Assembly: GCA_903813345.2 (NCBI GenBank)
Contig: CAIIXF020000001.1
Coordinates: forward strand, 36,115,366 to 36,179,365
Origin: Owenia fusiformis
Taxonomy: Eukaryota; Annelida; Polychaeta; Sabellida; Oweniidae
Reading direction: 5' to 3'
Length of the DNA stretch: 64,000 nucleotides
This document shows positions 23,966 to 36,655 of the stretch, one piece after another. The translations under genes and the position numbers were made by a program. The notes beneath the pieces are model-generated. The model was not told the DNA's origin. It did no database searches and saw only the letters and a program-made list of their open reading frames with translations. The first letter of the stretch is position 1. Every line of letters begins with the position of its first letter.

Positions 23966-25050
23966 TGCTGTGCATGTAAGCACTATTTTAAACAAATTAC
24001 AATTAATGTTTAAGAAGTTGCAAGTTAACATACCAAACTTTGAAAGATTTGATATAAGATGAAAGACGTTTTTGATTTTCCAAGGTTAAGATGGTTTAAA
24101 GATTTATGAATGCTACCTCATATTTATCACATATGGTTTTTTAAAAAATCTTTAAAGCCTCATTATTCAGACTGTAGGTTGAAGGTAAAAGTTCTTTTTT
24201 CATAGTCAGTCATTTATATCTTTATTCAAATGTTGAGGATAACCTTTACCAGTTCATAAATACATGCAATGGCTCCTTATTAGGATTCTGGATTCACATT
24301 ATTTTTTCCTATTTGGCCATAAATGCATTTGCATATATTGAACATATAATAACCTACTTGTCATAGTTCTATTTCAAGGTTTTTCAAAATGAACTTGCTG
24401 TCAGGTACATCAGAAGCTATAGTAACCATAATATGTAACAATAATTAGTTCCATAAAAGATTTCTATGACCAAATAAACAAAGAAGATGTTCATGTAAAA
24501 CTTATAAAATAAAAAATGATATAAATCTATTAGGCAGCAAGCAAGCCAGAAGAGTTCAGTTTGGATATTAAGCTTCATGATTAGCAGAGATTTTTTAGTG
24601 TCAATGGAGAGATTTATATGTTATGATATATTGATATTATTCATGTTATGTACAAATAAAACTGCCATTTTAAGTAAAAATACATGTCTTTTCAATATAG
24701 TTTCAACCTTCTTAGGCATGATTTGAAATAAAATATTAGAATCAAAGTATGTGATTGTCAATAAAACTGAAAAAATGACATGTATGAACTGTGAGGTATG
24801 AATACAATTTTTTTAAGTATTTGCAGAAATATATCAATACAACACGCTCAATCTGATCAGATTGGTATATTAGATTGTATTCATTGCTTCTACAGTAAAC
24901 TTCAATTGTAAAGATTAGTTTAAGATTCTGTTATTGTAACTACACATTTCATTATATTTTATTGCCAATAGTAAGTTGTTGTTTTTTATACACATCATGA
25001 CTAACATGTTTTACCTTAGATTTTCTGAATGTATGTTTTACCTGTTGTAG
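23966..25050. other. Putative intron, nothing else seen
   Basis: AT-rich sequence between the TIR element and the putative UTR exon. Confidence 0.6.
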
Positions 25051-25116
25051 GTCAGATTGGTGAAAAAATCAGCTCAGTGAAGAGGAAAAACTAAGCAATT
25101 AAGGAGACCTCAACGG
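25051..25116 (+). other. Probable second non-coding 5' UTR exon of the NCS gene
   Basis: A 66-base segment lies between an acceptor (TTTTACCTGTTGTAG) and a consensus donor (ACGG|GTAAGT). It is purine-rich, as is the segment at 14414-14515, and has stops in every forward frame, which fits untranslated sequence. If used, it would be joined to the exon that starts at 44188 and carries the ATG, across an intron of about 19 kb. The assignment rests on splice-site quality and orientation only. Confidence 0.42.
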
Positions 25117-28100
25117 GTAAGTTTTAGCAATTTATAGATACATTGCAACAGGTGGGGTATTTTTAAGGAAGGGGGGTCTTAATAAATGTTTATTTTTCAA
25201 CTTAAATGGAGCCCTGGTTTATCCTTGAGTGATGAAAGTCTGTATCATGCAAGAGTGGATACTGCAGACTTACTTTATATCCATGCTCTATAGATACTTA
25301 GACGTAATAGTAATTGTTGCTCCCTGATTAACACCTGGCCAGTGTGGGTGTATATATAGTATAAAACCTATCTGAAATATTAATGCTTGGACTGGATAAA
25401 ACTGTTCTTATAAAATAGGTGTTTACAAAGAGTATTGTATCATATCTATTACTTGGATATGATATTTACAAAAGGGGTGTTTACATTTGGAAGTATTCCC
25501 TTACATCATAATCAACCATGATGTCTCATTTTGTCTGATTAGATTCTACAGTATCACTTGTGTCTTACTCTTAACATTTGTTTGATTGACTTTTTTAAAA
25601 GATAGCTGCTTTGTTTACTACACTTTTTCACTTTAAGAGAAACCTCTGAACTCACCAAGCCAAACAGAGCTTGTCTTTGATTTTATTTGAAAGAAGGACG
25701 GTTCCCTATATATGGTCATTATCCTCTTGCAGTCATTGTTTACCCAGTATTGACCAACCAACTTTTCTCAAGAAAATGTTGATTTGAATTGATTTATGAG
25801 CTGGGCTAACTGTTCAGAGTATACTTTAGAATTAACCTCTGCGTTCAGGTACCTGTGCCTTTGTAATTGTGGCAGTGACAATTGAATTCAAAGCATGTAA
25901 TGTGTAGGCATAAAGGTTGATAATTACATGATAACCATCACACTAATGACAGATATACTAATATCAAAAATATGTCTCATCATATTAGAGCGTTTTTCTA
26001 GTTAAACAGAAAAAAGTGATGAGTATCAGAACAGAATGCAGAATTTATCTTTACGCACTTCAGCAGAGTAGAATCACATTTCAGACTCACATCCCGGTCT
26101 CACATACATTATGTCATTGAGTCATCTATGATTTGTCATTCACTTATTTTTAATATGTATTTATAATATCCAAGATGCCCACAAGGTGTATTGGTACAGT
26201 TTCTAAAAAATATAATGGCAGATTAAAAATACAACAGTAACCCTTTAGCAATTTCACATAGCTTTCTTGCTAAAATTGTCAGCTACTTCACATGTATCAT
26301 TTCTTCATTTTTCTTCATTCATATGTATACTGAAAGGTATTGGTTAGTGAAAGCATATATGTTACACAGTTAAATTATTTAAGTTTTGTTTACAAACCAT
26401 GAAATGATTATTATGACCAGCGGGATAGATACATTCTTAGAATTCCAAGAAGACACTGCAAATATGTACTTTTATAAATGGATTGTACAATTCCTCGTGT
26501 TATGTAAATAACATTCCACGAAAAATAGTTCTTCAACAAGTTTTTATGTCACTCCCTGGGGTGTTGGTTAAATAAGTTTTACTATATTTATGGCTTACAA
26601 TTGTTTTGCTTAGTTTGTTTAAAAGTGCAAGAAAATTACTGGCTATTTCAAAATTGAATTATCTTGTGCTATATCTGTATATTCTATATATATCTAGCAT
26701 TTGCTCTCTAAGATCATAACTGATCGTGACATCACTGTATTTAGTTTAGTTTATTTTGTATGCAATTATTGCTTACTCAGTAATTTAGTTTAAGTCGAGC
26801 ATTTAATTATAATTATTATTTATGATGTGCATATGTAATTTGTTCTATGCGATTCTATCCTTCGTACTTTGTGAAGAATTTAATATAAGGTAACAATTGA
26901 ACAAAAATAAATAAAAAATATATCGTAATATGGAGGCTTGTGTCCAGTTTAGCTTCTTATCTGTTGAATATTTACATCTTCCATTTTTTCTTTGTCATTT
27001 ATCAATTCATATTAGCACAACCGTTGCAAGTGCTTACTTTAGAATGCATTCTATGAATTAGAGACATTTTAATGATTTTGACCATACAATATAGTCAGAA
27101 AGATGTGTTGCTACTGTTGATAGAAAATCAGGGTATATCATGTCAGAATTTTATTGCTTGTTATGTCGCCTAAGGTCTTGCTATGTAGATGTTTGTGTCT
27201 TACATACTTACATACAGCATGGGCTTTCAATCTATTGAATGCCCATGCATACAGCAAAGACAAATCTATAGTTTGTTCACCCAGAAGAGTATTAAGCTGA
27301 TTGGTTGTTATTTAATTGTTCAATTGTTTGAAAGAATACCAATAAGTAAGATAAGTTATCCATATTAATTTATGCATAAATATTCAGTGCTTAATGTTTG
27401 TTGTCCCATATTGATCTGCCTTATATAACCTTTTGCACGAGACTCATTTCACTTTTATAATATTTTAAGGACCAATTTTACAAGTTGGTGTTATTAAAAC
27501 CTTTTTGCCCCTGTACTTGTTTTTAAATTCTAGAGAATTATTAGGTTTGTGTATATTAGACTGTGTTGTCTCAAAAACACATTCTGTCATCATCATTTTC
27601 TCAGTTGTTGTGTATGTAAGGTTTCGACACACTCTTTAATGATCATTTCAAAGTTGGTATACACCATATATGCAACATTTTATCACAAAGGGCCATTCTA
27701 TCAAATATATTATGAATGTATTAATATACTCAATAATTGATATTCTACTTGACTGATGTTGAACAAGTCTTGAGTGAAATGTTATGGCATTGGTTTCTAG
27801 GGGAAACCACACATCCAATACCTACTCTCTTTCCTGTTTGCACATTATTTTCTATTTCAAGAGATCCATTTTGCAACATGTAGTTCACCTTTTATTCAAA
27901 AGTATTTTAATGATCAGTGCATGTGTCCTTTTCTTCCAATCAGATACAAGGTGATACTGTATTGCTGGCAACATTTCCAATTGACCTACCAATGCATTCT
28001 TTACGATTTCAATTATTCTCCCAAATAGTAAAGATGCACTTCCACATAAACAGAAAAATGAACACATATAATATTACACATAAAATAAGCACTTTTGGTT

Positions 28101-28207
28101 ATTTTTAAGAACATATGGATGGAATGCTATGAGTCGATTAAACCATTTTTTCAGGAAATGTTGCTCACTTGTGTAAGATGGGATGGGATTGGATTATAAT
28201 TAATTTA
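25117..28207. other. Putative long intron, first part
   Basis: AT-rich. A small hairpin (GCATGGGC-TTCAA arms) lies at 27217-27248. No coding sequence seen. The intron would continue to 44187, with the elements listed separately. Confidence 0.5.
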
Positions 28208-28305
28208 TAATTATATGTGAGGTGTGTCATAATTATATATAGGGTGTGACATAATTATTAAATATAGGGTGTGACATAATTATATATAGGGTGTGACATA
28301 AGCAC
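28208..28305 (+). repeat. Short AT-rich tandem repeat
   Basis: Four copies of GGTGTGACATAATTATATAT with 21-25 base spacing. Confidence 0.85.
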
Positions 28306-28943
28306 CTGATCTTGGACTCCTGATTTGTTAACACATGTGGTTAGAGTTCTTGATAAGTTTTGCAAATATGTACAGTATGTTTTCCATTTCTAGTGGACAT
28401 CATGCTAATGAAAGATAAGTTTAAGCCTTTTGTCCCTTTGGTTCGTTATACTTACCATCCCATATTTTTACTGCAATATGAATGAAATGCACATAATATT
28501 AAATCATTTTAATATTCAAAACCATGTCTTATAGTATTTAAATTGGTTGGTGTATTTGCTGTTGATGATTTTCTTGAAATGATAGAATTATTACATTAAA
28601 ATATTATAGGACATTTAGTTGTGGTTGATAGTCATCATTATTCAGCATTGCTTTTGTTTGGCTACATCTTATTGGCTTCAAATTATGTCATATTGTTCGT
28701 ATTGCCTCCTCTCTATTATGTATTATCTGAAAATTGGTTCATTATTGACAATTTTGTATCAGTTGTCTATAGAGAGCAGGCTAGTGAGAATAATGTAGAG
28801 ATAGTGTGTTGATCATCAAATTGCATGCCAGCTAACAGGGTTACTTATATGGAGACTTACAACATTAAGAAAATCACATTTACTCCATTCAACCAATCAA
28901 TACAAGTTAATTATTCACTGCTAGAGAGGAGACTTGGATACAG

Positions 28944-29251
28944 TATATAATGTGTTCGTGAGATTGACACTGCGCTACTTGTTGGTATTTCTGGCTTATT
29001 TATTTTCGTAGCTGGTCGATCACGAGTGAAAAACAATTTTACATCTGAACTACTTTGGCATGGTACATGAACATAAGAAATGAAAACTATATTTCCCTTG
29101 ATTTAAAAAAAATATAAGTGCATGGGATCAGGTTTACATGGAGTGTAACTTATCGAAGCGTTACATGACTACTATTTTAAAACTACCAGAGCGTTTATCA
29201 CACTAAGGAGGATACTACTTCGCACATACTTTTTTGGGTTCATCAGTTGTG
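28944..29251 (+). promoter_or_regulatory. Possible alternative promoter and first exon
   Basis: TATATAA at 28944-28950 is followed about 25 bases later by a more GC-rich stretch (GACACTGCGC) and, 300 bases on, by a consensus donor TTGTG|GTAAGTAC at 29251/29252. This would fit a first exon of 28975-29251 spliced to 44188. Entirely a prediction; several ATGs within would act as upstream ORFs. Confidence 0.2.
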
Positions 29252-30044
29252 GTAAGTACTACATTCATTTCTCAAATCATCATGCTGTATGTTTGGTGTG
29301 GCTTCTGGTAATTGCTATCAGAATGCAACTGAAGATGAAATGTATCGGGTTCATCAAGGATGGTGTTTATCTTGTCAAATGTTGAAGCTTCTTGATTTGT
29401 TTTGGTATTTCCTTTTCCCAAAGGGCATTGACAGCCCATTTATGAATGATGATTACATTGTATGTGCTTTGGGTCAACCTGAGAGTCTGTGATATATTAC
29501 TAGTCATAACTTGTAAATTTGTATATGTGTTTCTAATTTTTTAACGATTAACAGGTGTCTGAGCGGAGTCCTTTGGTTTATTCTTGAAATACAAAGTCTG
29601 ATAAAAAGGTAGCTTGCAGTTGCAAGTCACAGGTATACTTCATTTTCTGTTGTTGTCCTTGGTGTTTTTGCAAAATAGGAACCTTAACTGGCCTCAGAGT
29701 AATTATGCTAAACAGGTTATTCAATGTATGATGAAATAAAACATTTCAGTATGAATGTTATTTTAGTGTGTTTTTATCGACTTTTTTAGTTTTTGTATAT
29801 TTTTTAGTGAACATGCAATACAACATTTCAAAATGAATATTTACGACTTTAAAGGTCTTTACGTTATTGAAATATTCACAGCATCTTTTCAATTGTGTTT
29901 CTTCATTATCTATGATTTAACCTGATTGTTACACTGTAAAGATATAACATGGGAATAGGGTGACACTGACATATTTTTACTCATGGACTAGACCAATAAA
30001 TAGAGTGTGGAGAACAATTTTATGATATTTGTAAGATGCTGCTT

Positions 30045-30635
30045 ATTTTTTCGTGAAGCCACTCAGTAAAATTACGATTTCTCTATTTACAAAAATGTTC
30101 CCGAGACACAAATCCATTGACGTAAAGTTTGTTTTAAAGTAGAAAAGCCCAAATAAGACAATACAAACTTAGATCAAACCTGGAAGACTGCAGATTTCAT
30201 GTAATGATTTACGTTCATGTAAACAAGTAAAGTACATGTAATCCTAATATAAAACACTGGCCTATGTGACATGTAATAACATGTTCAAACTGAAATATAG
30301 AAAATTTTCAGCATAGAATTTTCTTCTGTGTTCTGTATACCCCTCTACCTGCTTAATAAGGCAATGCATCTTCAAATAAAACCTTAGCCAAGTAGATTAC
30401 AGTCTCTGGAACACTTTTGTAAATAGTTTTCACAAGCAATTTCGTTTGAGAATCTCAAATTTTGTCTTCCCGATTTCAGTCATGAATTACGTCAATTTCT
30501 CATGCAAACTTTGGGTAGACGTTGTTATTCCTGGACGCCCAAACTTGTCAGGAACACATAGATACTTGAATGATCTTGATTGGACATCAGGTTGCAGAGA
30601 AATCGTAATTTTACTGAGTGGCTTCACGAAAAAAT
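30045..30635. mobile_element. TIR element of 591 bases
   Basis: Perfect or nearly perfect 40-bp inverted ends begin ATTTTTTCGTGAAGCCACTC and continue AGTAAAATTACGATTTCTCT. Similarity stops at the end of the arms. The interior is non-coding. No confident target duplication. Confidence 0.82.
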
Positions 30636-31394
30636 GAAAAGGCTATACGCCTCGTTTAGCATACACCTACTGATGTACAGTATATTGTATATACCTTCAA
30701 TTAGAATATAGAGTATCAACCAATATTGTGTATCTATATTATTATAAAGTATATACAGTTCTGTTAGTAATTGCAAACGGAATTATTTGGAATGACAAAG
30801 TATAAATTTTCACCTTATTAACTTCTCTGGTGTTCCATTATCAAGTTTATCGTCTTAAATAACTCCATCACCATCAAGCTTTGCGTCATAATATCATCTG
30901 ACTGTAAAGGTCCTCATTTGAATGCATTCATTGTGTAGCCATTTGTAAAAATATATGTGATTGATGTAGACCAACTGATACATTCAGTCTTAGTGTAATC
31001 ATGAGGGGGTCAAATATAGGGAATGTTGAAACTACAGTACATAATGTTTGGAAATCAAATATGGTAGGAGGATTCCTTTAATTTTCCAATGGAAATTACA
31101 CAGTTTACTGTCAAACATTATTTGCTGACTTCTTGAAAATCAACAATTTGTGTGAGTGTAAAAGTGGGAAGTCAGGATGCTGCGAATTAAAAATAGTATT
31201 CCTAGCCTGAGTTGAGAAACTTAAACTTTCATGATTATGTAAAAGAAACAAATATACAAATCTGAGAAAATTGCTCCCTAGAATTCAATGTGTTTTACAG
31301 TACAGTGCAGTTGACCCAGTATGGTAATTGCAAAATTGCAGTAGGAAAGGGAGGAAATTGCATTCTGGCAAAGCACCTGTACAAAATGAAAATA

Positions 31395-32372
31395 CAGGGT
31401 GTCCACAAAAAAAGTAAACCGAACTTCAAAACCAAATTACTAGAATCCTGAGCATTTTTATTTTAAATACAAAGGTAGCAGTTCAAAGCCTAATTTGTCC
31501 TTCATCAAATGGTGCCTAGATCATTATGTAACTGTCATGTATGAATGAGCAATCATGACCATTATGAGAGGTGGTAAAATGAGCGCTGTGCCAAGTTATC
31601 TTCCTGTGTCAGTGCGTAATTGGCTTAGTATTCTTTTTCTGTTACATTATGCTCAAGGACAGGCCTTCCATAATGAACTGGACTGAGGACTGAGTGACTC
31701 TCTTATGTAAAAAAGTTTGGCATAAAGCTTAACTTACTCTAAAATAGGCCTGCAAAAATGGTTTAACTGACACCTGAGCAGAAGAGCCAACAAAAAATTC
31801 TTAAAAGCAATTCAATGTCCTGTTTAAAAATCCCCATTCTTACTATTGAGAATGGATTCTACCAATACTCTACCACATGAGTCAACTTGTTGAGACTGGA
31901 TCAACTTGAGTTCTTCTGAGAAAATGAGGATTTCAGCAAGGGATATTGACTTTACATGGGGAATACAATTGACTCCAATGCTGTATATCATCATGTAGAA
32001 GTTTCAATGCTGATTAAGAGGCTCTTGGATCCAATTTCCCGAGAGGGAGGTAAGTTATGGAAAAGTATGCAAAAAGTGTGAAGAACATACATGTATAACA
32101 AGTTTGAATTCAAACATTAATAATGTTTTGAACACAAAAAACATTTACAGTGTCAGACCTACTTGAATACTAACCTGGCACAGTGCTGATTTTACCACCT
32201 TTCATAAAAATCATGATTACTCAGTCATCCATGGCATTTACATAATGATCTAGGTACCATTTGATGGAGCACAAACTAAACCATTTTACTGCTATCTTTG
32301 TATTTTCAAAAATTGCTTAGAATTCTAGTATCATGGCTTTGAAGTTCGGTATACTTTTTTGTGGATGCCCTG
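31395..32372. mobile_element. Mariner-like element with long inverted termini
   Basis: The ends are CAGGGTGTCCAC and GTGGATGCCCTG, each flanked by TA. The similarity of the two ends extends about 200 bases inward, so the element (978 bases) is mostly two long imperfect inverted repeats around a short centre. The centre contains broken, transposase-like fragments at best (for example a LTPEQKSQQKILK-like stretch near 31765); no intact gene. Probably non-autonomous and fairly old, since the arms have diverged. Confidence 0.85.
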
Positions 32373-32415
32373 TAGATAGAAAACAATAGAAAAATTGACA
32401 ATTGATGTGAGTGGG

Positions 32416-32442
32416 AATAGATAGATAGATAGATAAATAGAT
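32416..32442 (+). repeat. ATAG microsatellite
   Basis: A short run of ATAG units, six copies with one change. Confidence 0.9.
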
Positions 32443-34993
32443 GCAAAAGATCCACTTATTTGGCATGTTTCACCCTATGTGCAGTTCATAATCCATGCTT
32501 GTGATTGCTAGTATTAGGTGCTCATCCTCTTACATATTAGATGTAATCATACTGAAGGGTGAACTGAAGGAAAAGAATCAAATCATTGATTTTTGGGGGA
32601 ATCGATCTGCTGGTTTAACTTGCATGTTTTTTAAACATTTGGCAGTGATGCGCATTCATACATAGAGGTATAGAAATTGTTCAGTGTCTAAATGCTGGAT
32701 CAGTCTTAACAAAAGTAACCTCTATCTTCTATTTCCATATGATTAGGAAAAATATTGTTTACTTTTGTAAGATCTTGACGCCTTTAAGCATCTAACATTC
32801 ATTTCACAATAAAACTCCTTATATGGCCACAAAAGTTCCATTTGAGATTGTGAAGAACTCATCAGTATTAACATTCCAAAACTAACTTTTAAAGTCAGAG
32901 TGTAGTGTAGCTAGCTGATAGAGACTGGGGGTAAATATTGTTAGACTCATGAGAATCTACCATCTTTATGAGTTTATAAACTCACCCAGTTATTTCTTTT
33001 CTAGATCAGCTTATTTGTTTTCATTAGGCCGTGATCTTATATTAATACTCTTTAATAAGATTGCAAGATTATTGCTATATATTTCTAATTGTGTTTGCAA
33101 TCAAGTGATTTGTTGCAGAATTGACAAGCATGAAAATTATTTGTATGGCCAGTTACTAATAGTCTCTGTATTGATTGTTCAACTGACAGAGAGATGAGAT
33201 ATTCGACATAGAACACAGAAGGCACAGAGAACATTATTAAATTAAAGTCATACTCCTGCTTGCCTTTATCACTCTAAGATAGCTTATTGAATTATTTTTG
33301 CAATAGTGTCTAGTTGAATAAGAAATATTCTGAATATTTTCTGAAATGTCGGTCAATATAACCCCTTTTGAAAAATGTCTTGACAAATTAGTTTTCTAAT
33401 ACCTCTGGTCTTATTAACCTGTCACACACTAATTCATCTGTGATGTCATTTTTCCCAATCTTTAGGTCTTGTTATATTCATTTATAATTAAGGTTATTTA
33501 ACCTGGCACCCTAACAAAAGTTGCGCAAGAAGCTGAGCTAGCATCACAATGAGGCTCTTCAAGGGTAAATGTTTCATACTTAATGCTTCGTGTTATGAAT
33601 TTATCTATACCCCAAATCCGCACTCTGGAACCACTGTACTGTGTGGTACATTAAGGGTATGGTATCATTTGAGTATGGCGCTATACAGTGTTCATGGTAC
33701 CACACCATACCAATTTAGTCTGGGGCACCATATTTTATGGTACTGTGCAGTACCATAGCCAAAACAGTATTGTATGGTACTGTTTCAGATTGACTGTGTA
33801 GCTATTAGACCATGGGCCAGTCCAGGTTAACAATATAACAGTGTTTTAAATAATAAAAATGGTGTTTGCACTTTACGTTAGGAAACAGCCATTTACACTA
33901 CCTACCTTTAAACAAAAATCAATTGATCATAGAGTTCAATAGAAACCCGAGAAAAGCACTCTTGTGCCTTAAAAGAAATAGTCTTGTCAAATGTTTTTTT
34001 ATTATTTATTTTTTTGTATATCTTGGTCCAGTTCCGCAATAATATAGAATTTTATTTATTATTGTGTCTAATTTATTTAGTATATTTGAGCAGCTCTGTA
34101 ACACCGTAATAGGCAATTAATGATGGATAAAGGGCAAAATTGTCAATTTATGGCACTGTTCAAATATGTTTAATTTATTATGAAGACAATGTAGATGCTA
34201 ATGTTTTCACTGCTACTTTATTCTGGATCACATTTCCTTGGATAACAAACTAATATATTTCCAATTATTGGAAAGAACATTATGACATTTTCTGCTTACT
34301 TGAGAGAAGTCAGGGACTAAGATCCTCAAGGTATAACCAAATTGAAGGAATTTGTCACTTTTTCAGTTTATTGTGAAAAATGTTCATGATAATTATGAGC
34401 TAATTAAGGTAATATCATTTATGATCACTACAGATATGATGTATTGAAGTCATAATTTTTAACCTGAGCTATAAAAATGATTATGCAATATAATTTCCAA
34501 AATCAAACTACATGTATTACTTGGTAAATGAAAACACACACATCATCCAAACCTTACAAATACGTGTTTAAATGGTAATATGTCTTGATGATCAAGTATA
34601 TTGATTTCTGATTCTCAAGATAGCATAGCTGTTTCTACCATTGTATGAATAAATACTCATGGCTCTCTCCTTTTGGATATATACATAAAACAGTGAAGAA
34701 TAGCTTTAGTTAGAATGAAAGAGACAAACATACATTTGTAACGTCTTCTATGAGACACATTTTGTAGAAATGCTAAAAAAGCAGACAATGATACAGAGGA
34801 ATTTACTGGGATAAACATGACCATTTAGCTTCATTGTCTTGCATTTTCAGATTGGCTCGAATTCCCAGAAAAATGTACTGTGAATCTTAACATCATGGTT
34901 AATATCTCGTTTCTTATCAGTAAAACAGAAAGATGTTTCATAATGGAAACTTAAAGATTCTTGCAAGATACTCGGTCTTGAAATTTCTGACAT
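32443..34993. other. No gene recognised
   Basis: AT-rich. At 33640-33790 TGGTAC and its complement GTACCA recur irregularly, a low-order local repeat. Confidence 0.55.
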
Positions 34994-35126
34994 GTATGAC
35001 ATCATTTATCACATGCACGACATCATTTATCATATATCTGACATCATTCCTCATATGTATGACATCATTTATCAAACATATGACACCATTTCTCACACAT
35101 AGTATATGACATCATTACTCACACAG
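34994..35126 (+). repeat. Tandem repeat carrying TGACATCA-like sites
   Basis: Six units of about 21-22 bases on the model TATGACATCATTTATCACA. Most units contain GACATCATT; in three the sequence is TGACATCA, which resembles a bZIP (CREB/ATF) site. Confidence 0.85.
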
Positions 35127-35452
35127 TGATATAATACAGTGAGAGTTGAAATATACTCATGTCATCAATCATCAAAGTGCATTTTGCATAAAGTTTACTA
35201 TGTATTCTCATCTGAGTTGGGAAAATTCCCAAAAATGGCCTATGGAAAAACATGTTAAAAACCTAGACAAGCCTGGATGATAAAACCATATTGTATTGAG
35301 CTTATATTTCTGATACTTGTGCAATACAGTTAAACCTATTACTTTAAGACAATTTAAACCAACTTTAAAAGTATAACATATCCAAAGAAGAAATTATTCA
35401 CAGCTCTGATGGAATTATCTGTGCTTTAGTATATGAAGATGAGATTAAAGTG

Positions 35453-35633
35453 ATATCTTCAGATACATTATGGGAGATATAGATATTATCCTATATGAGG
35501 TTCAGGATATCTGGATTATCTCAAGGCCAATATGATATAACTGCCTGATATCATTTATCACATGTAGGCCGTTATATTGGCCAAATCTCATATAGGATAA
35601 TCTCTATATCTCCCATAATGTATCTGAAGATAT
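35453..35633. mobile_element. Hairpin-forming inverted-repeat element
   Basis: Arms of 47 bases (35453-35499, 35587-35633) match at 46 positions and start ATATCTTCAGATACATTATG. The 87-base centre contains a second inverted pair, GGCCAATAT and ATATTGGCC, so the whole can form a long stem with a nested one. Confidence 0.85.
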
Positions 35634-35880
35634 TCTATTATTTTAGGATGTTTATGTCCAGTTTTGTTTTCTTGGCTGTGGCCAGATTTTCCTGTTCTTT
35701 CAGATATTCATACACATTTATTTTCTCCAATCTTTGATTATTAACTTGATAGGTATGCTCTTTCCCTTCTTTTAACCATCAAACAGATCGTGATTGTCTG
35801 CGTTTTTCTCCATTTTCATTTACAGTTATTATGCGAACGTTACAAAACATGAACCAATATGCGAATGGCAATTATGACAT

Positions 35881-35943
35881 AGCGGGCAGATATACTATAA
35901 CTGCCCATTTCGGAGCGGGAAGTAAAGCTATATCTGCCTGCTG
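35881..35943. repeat. Short inverted repeat
   Basis: AGCGGGCAGATATA and TATATCTGCCTGCT face each other across about 35 bases. A GATATAACTGCC word also occurs inside the element at 35453, so the two may be related. Confidence 0.5.
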
Positions 35944-36198
35944 ATGAAAATATAAGTTTTTACAAACCGGCTTTATGTACCTGTTACACGTCTAAGTATG
36001 GGATAAAACCACATATTAACCTTCTTATTCTTGGCCAATTATTTACCATATACTGTCTATGAATAATCACTTCACTATCAATTATATTTGATATTTGTGG
36101 CACACGCTTAATATTCCTTATTGATTTGTTTCATGACATTTGAGTCACTTTTGTTTGGGATTAATAATTCAACTTATTTGGTACTTGATAAATGTAAT

Positions 36199-36655
36199 AC
36201 AAAGCAATACTCAAGGTTATGACTTATATGACTGTCTAAGATACTTGTAGTATTGTAATGCAAAGCAATACTCAAGGTTATGACTTATATGGCACTCTAA
36301 GGTACTTGAAGTATTGTAATGCAAAGCAATACTCATGGTTATGACTTATATGGCACTCTAAGGTACTTGAAGTATTGTAATGCAAAGCAATACTCATGGT
36401 TATGACTTATATGGCACTCTAAGGTACTTGAAGTATTGTAATGCAAAGCAATACTCATGGTTATGACTTATATGGCACTCTAAGGTACTTGTAGTATTGT
36501 AATGCAAAGCAATACTCATGGTTATGACTTATATGGCACTCTAAGGTACTTGTAGTATTGTAATGCAAAGCAATTCTCATGGTTATGACTTATATGGCAC
36601 TCTAAGGTACTTGTAGTATTGTAATGCAAAACAATACTCAAGGTTATGACTTATA
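36199..36655 (+). repeat. 61-bp tandem array, about eight copies
   Basis: CAAAGCAATACTC recurs every 61 bases from 36199 to 36626, within units that also hold GGTTATGACTTATATGGCAC and AAGGTACTTGTAGTATTG. The outer copies are the most changed, the inner ones nearly identical. Confidence 0.95.
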
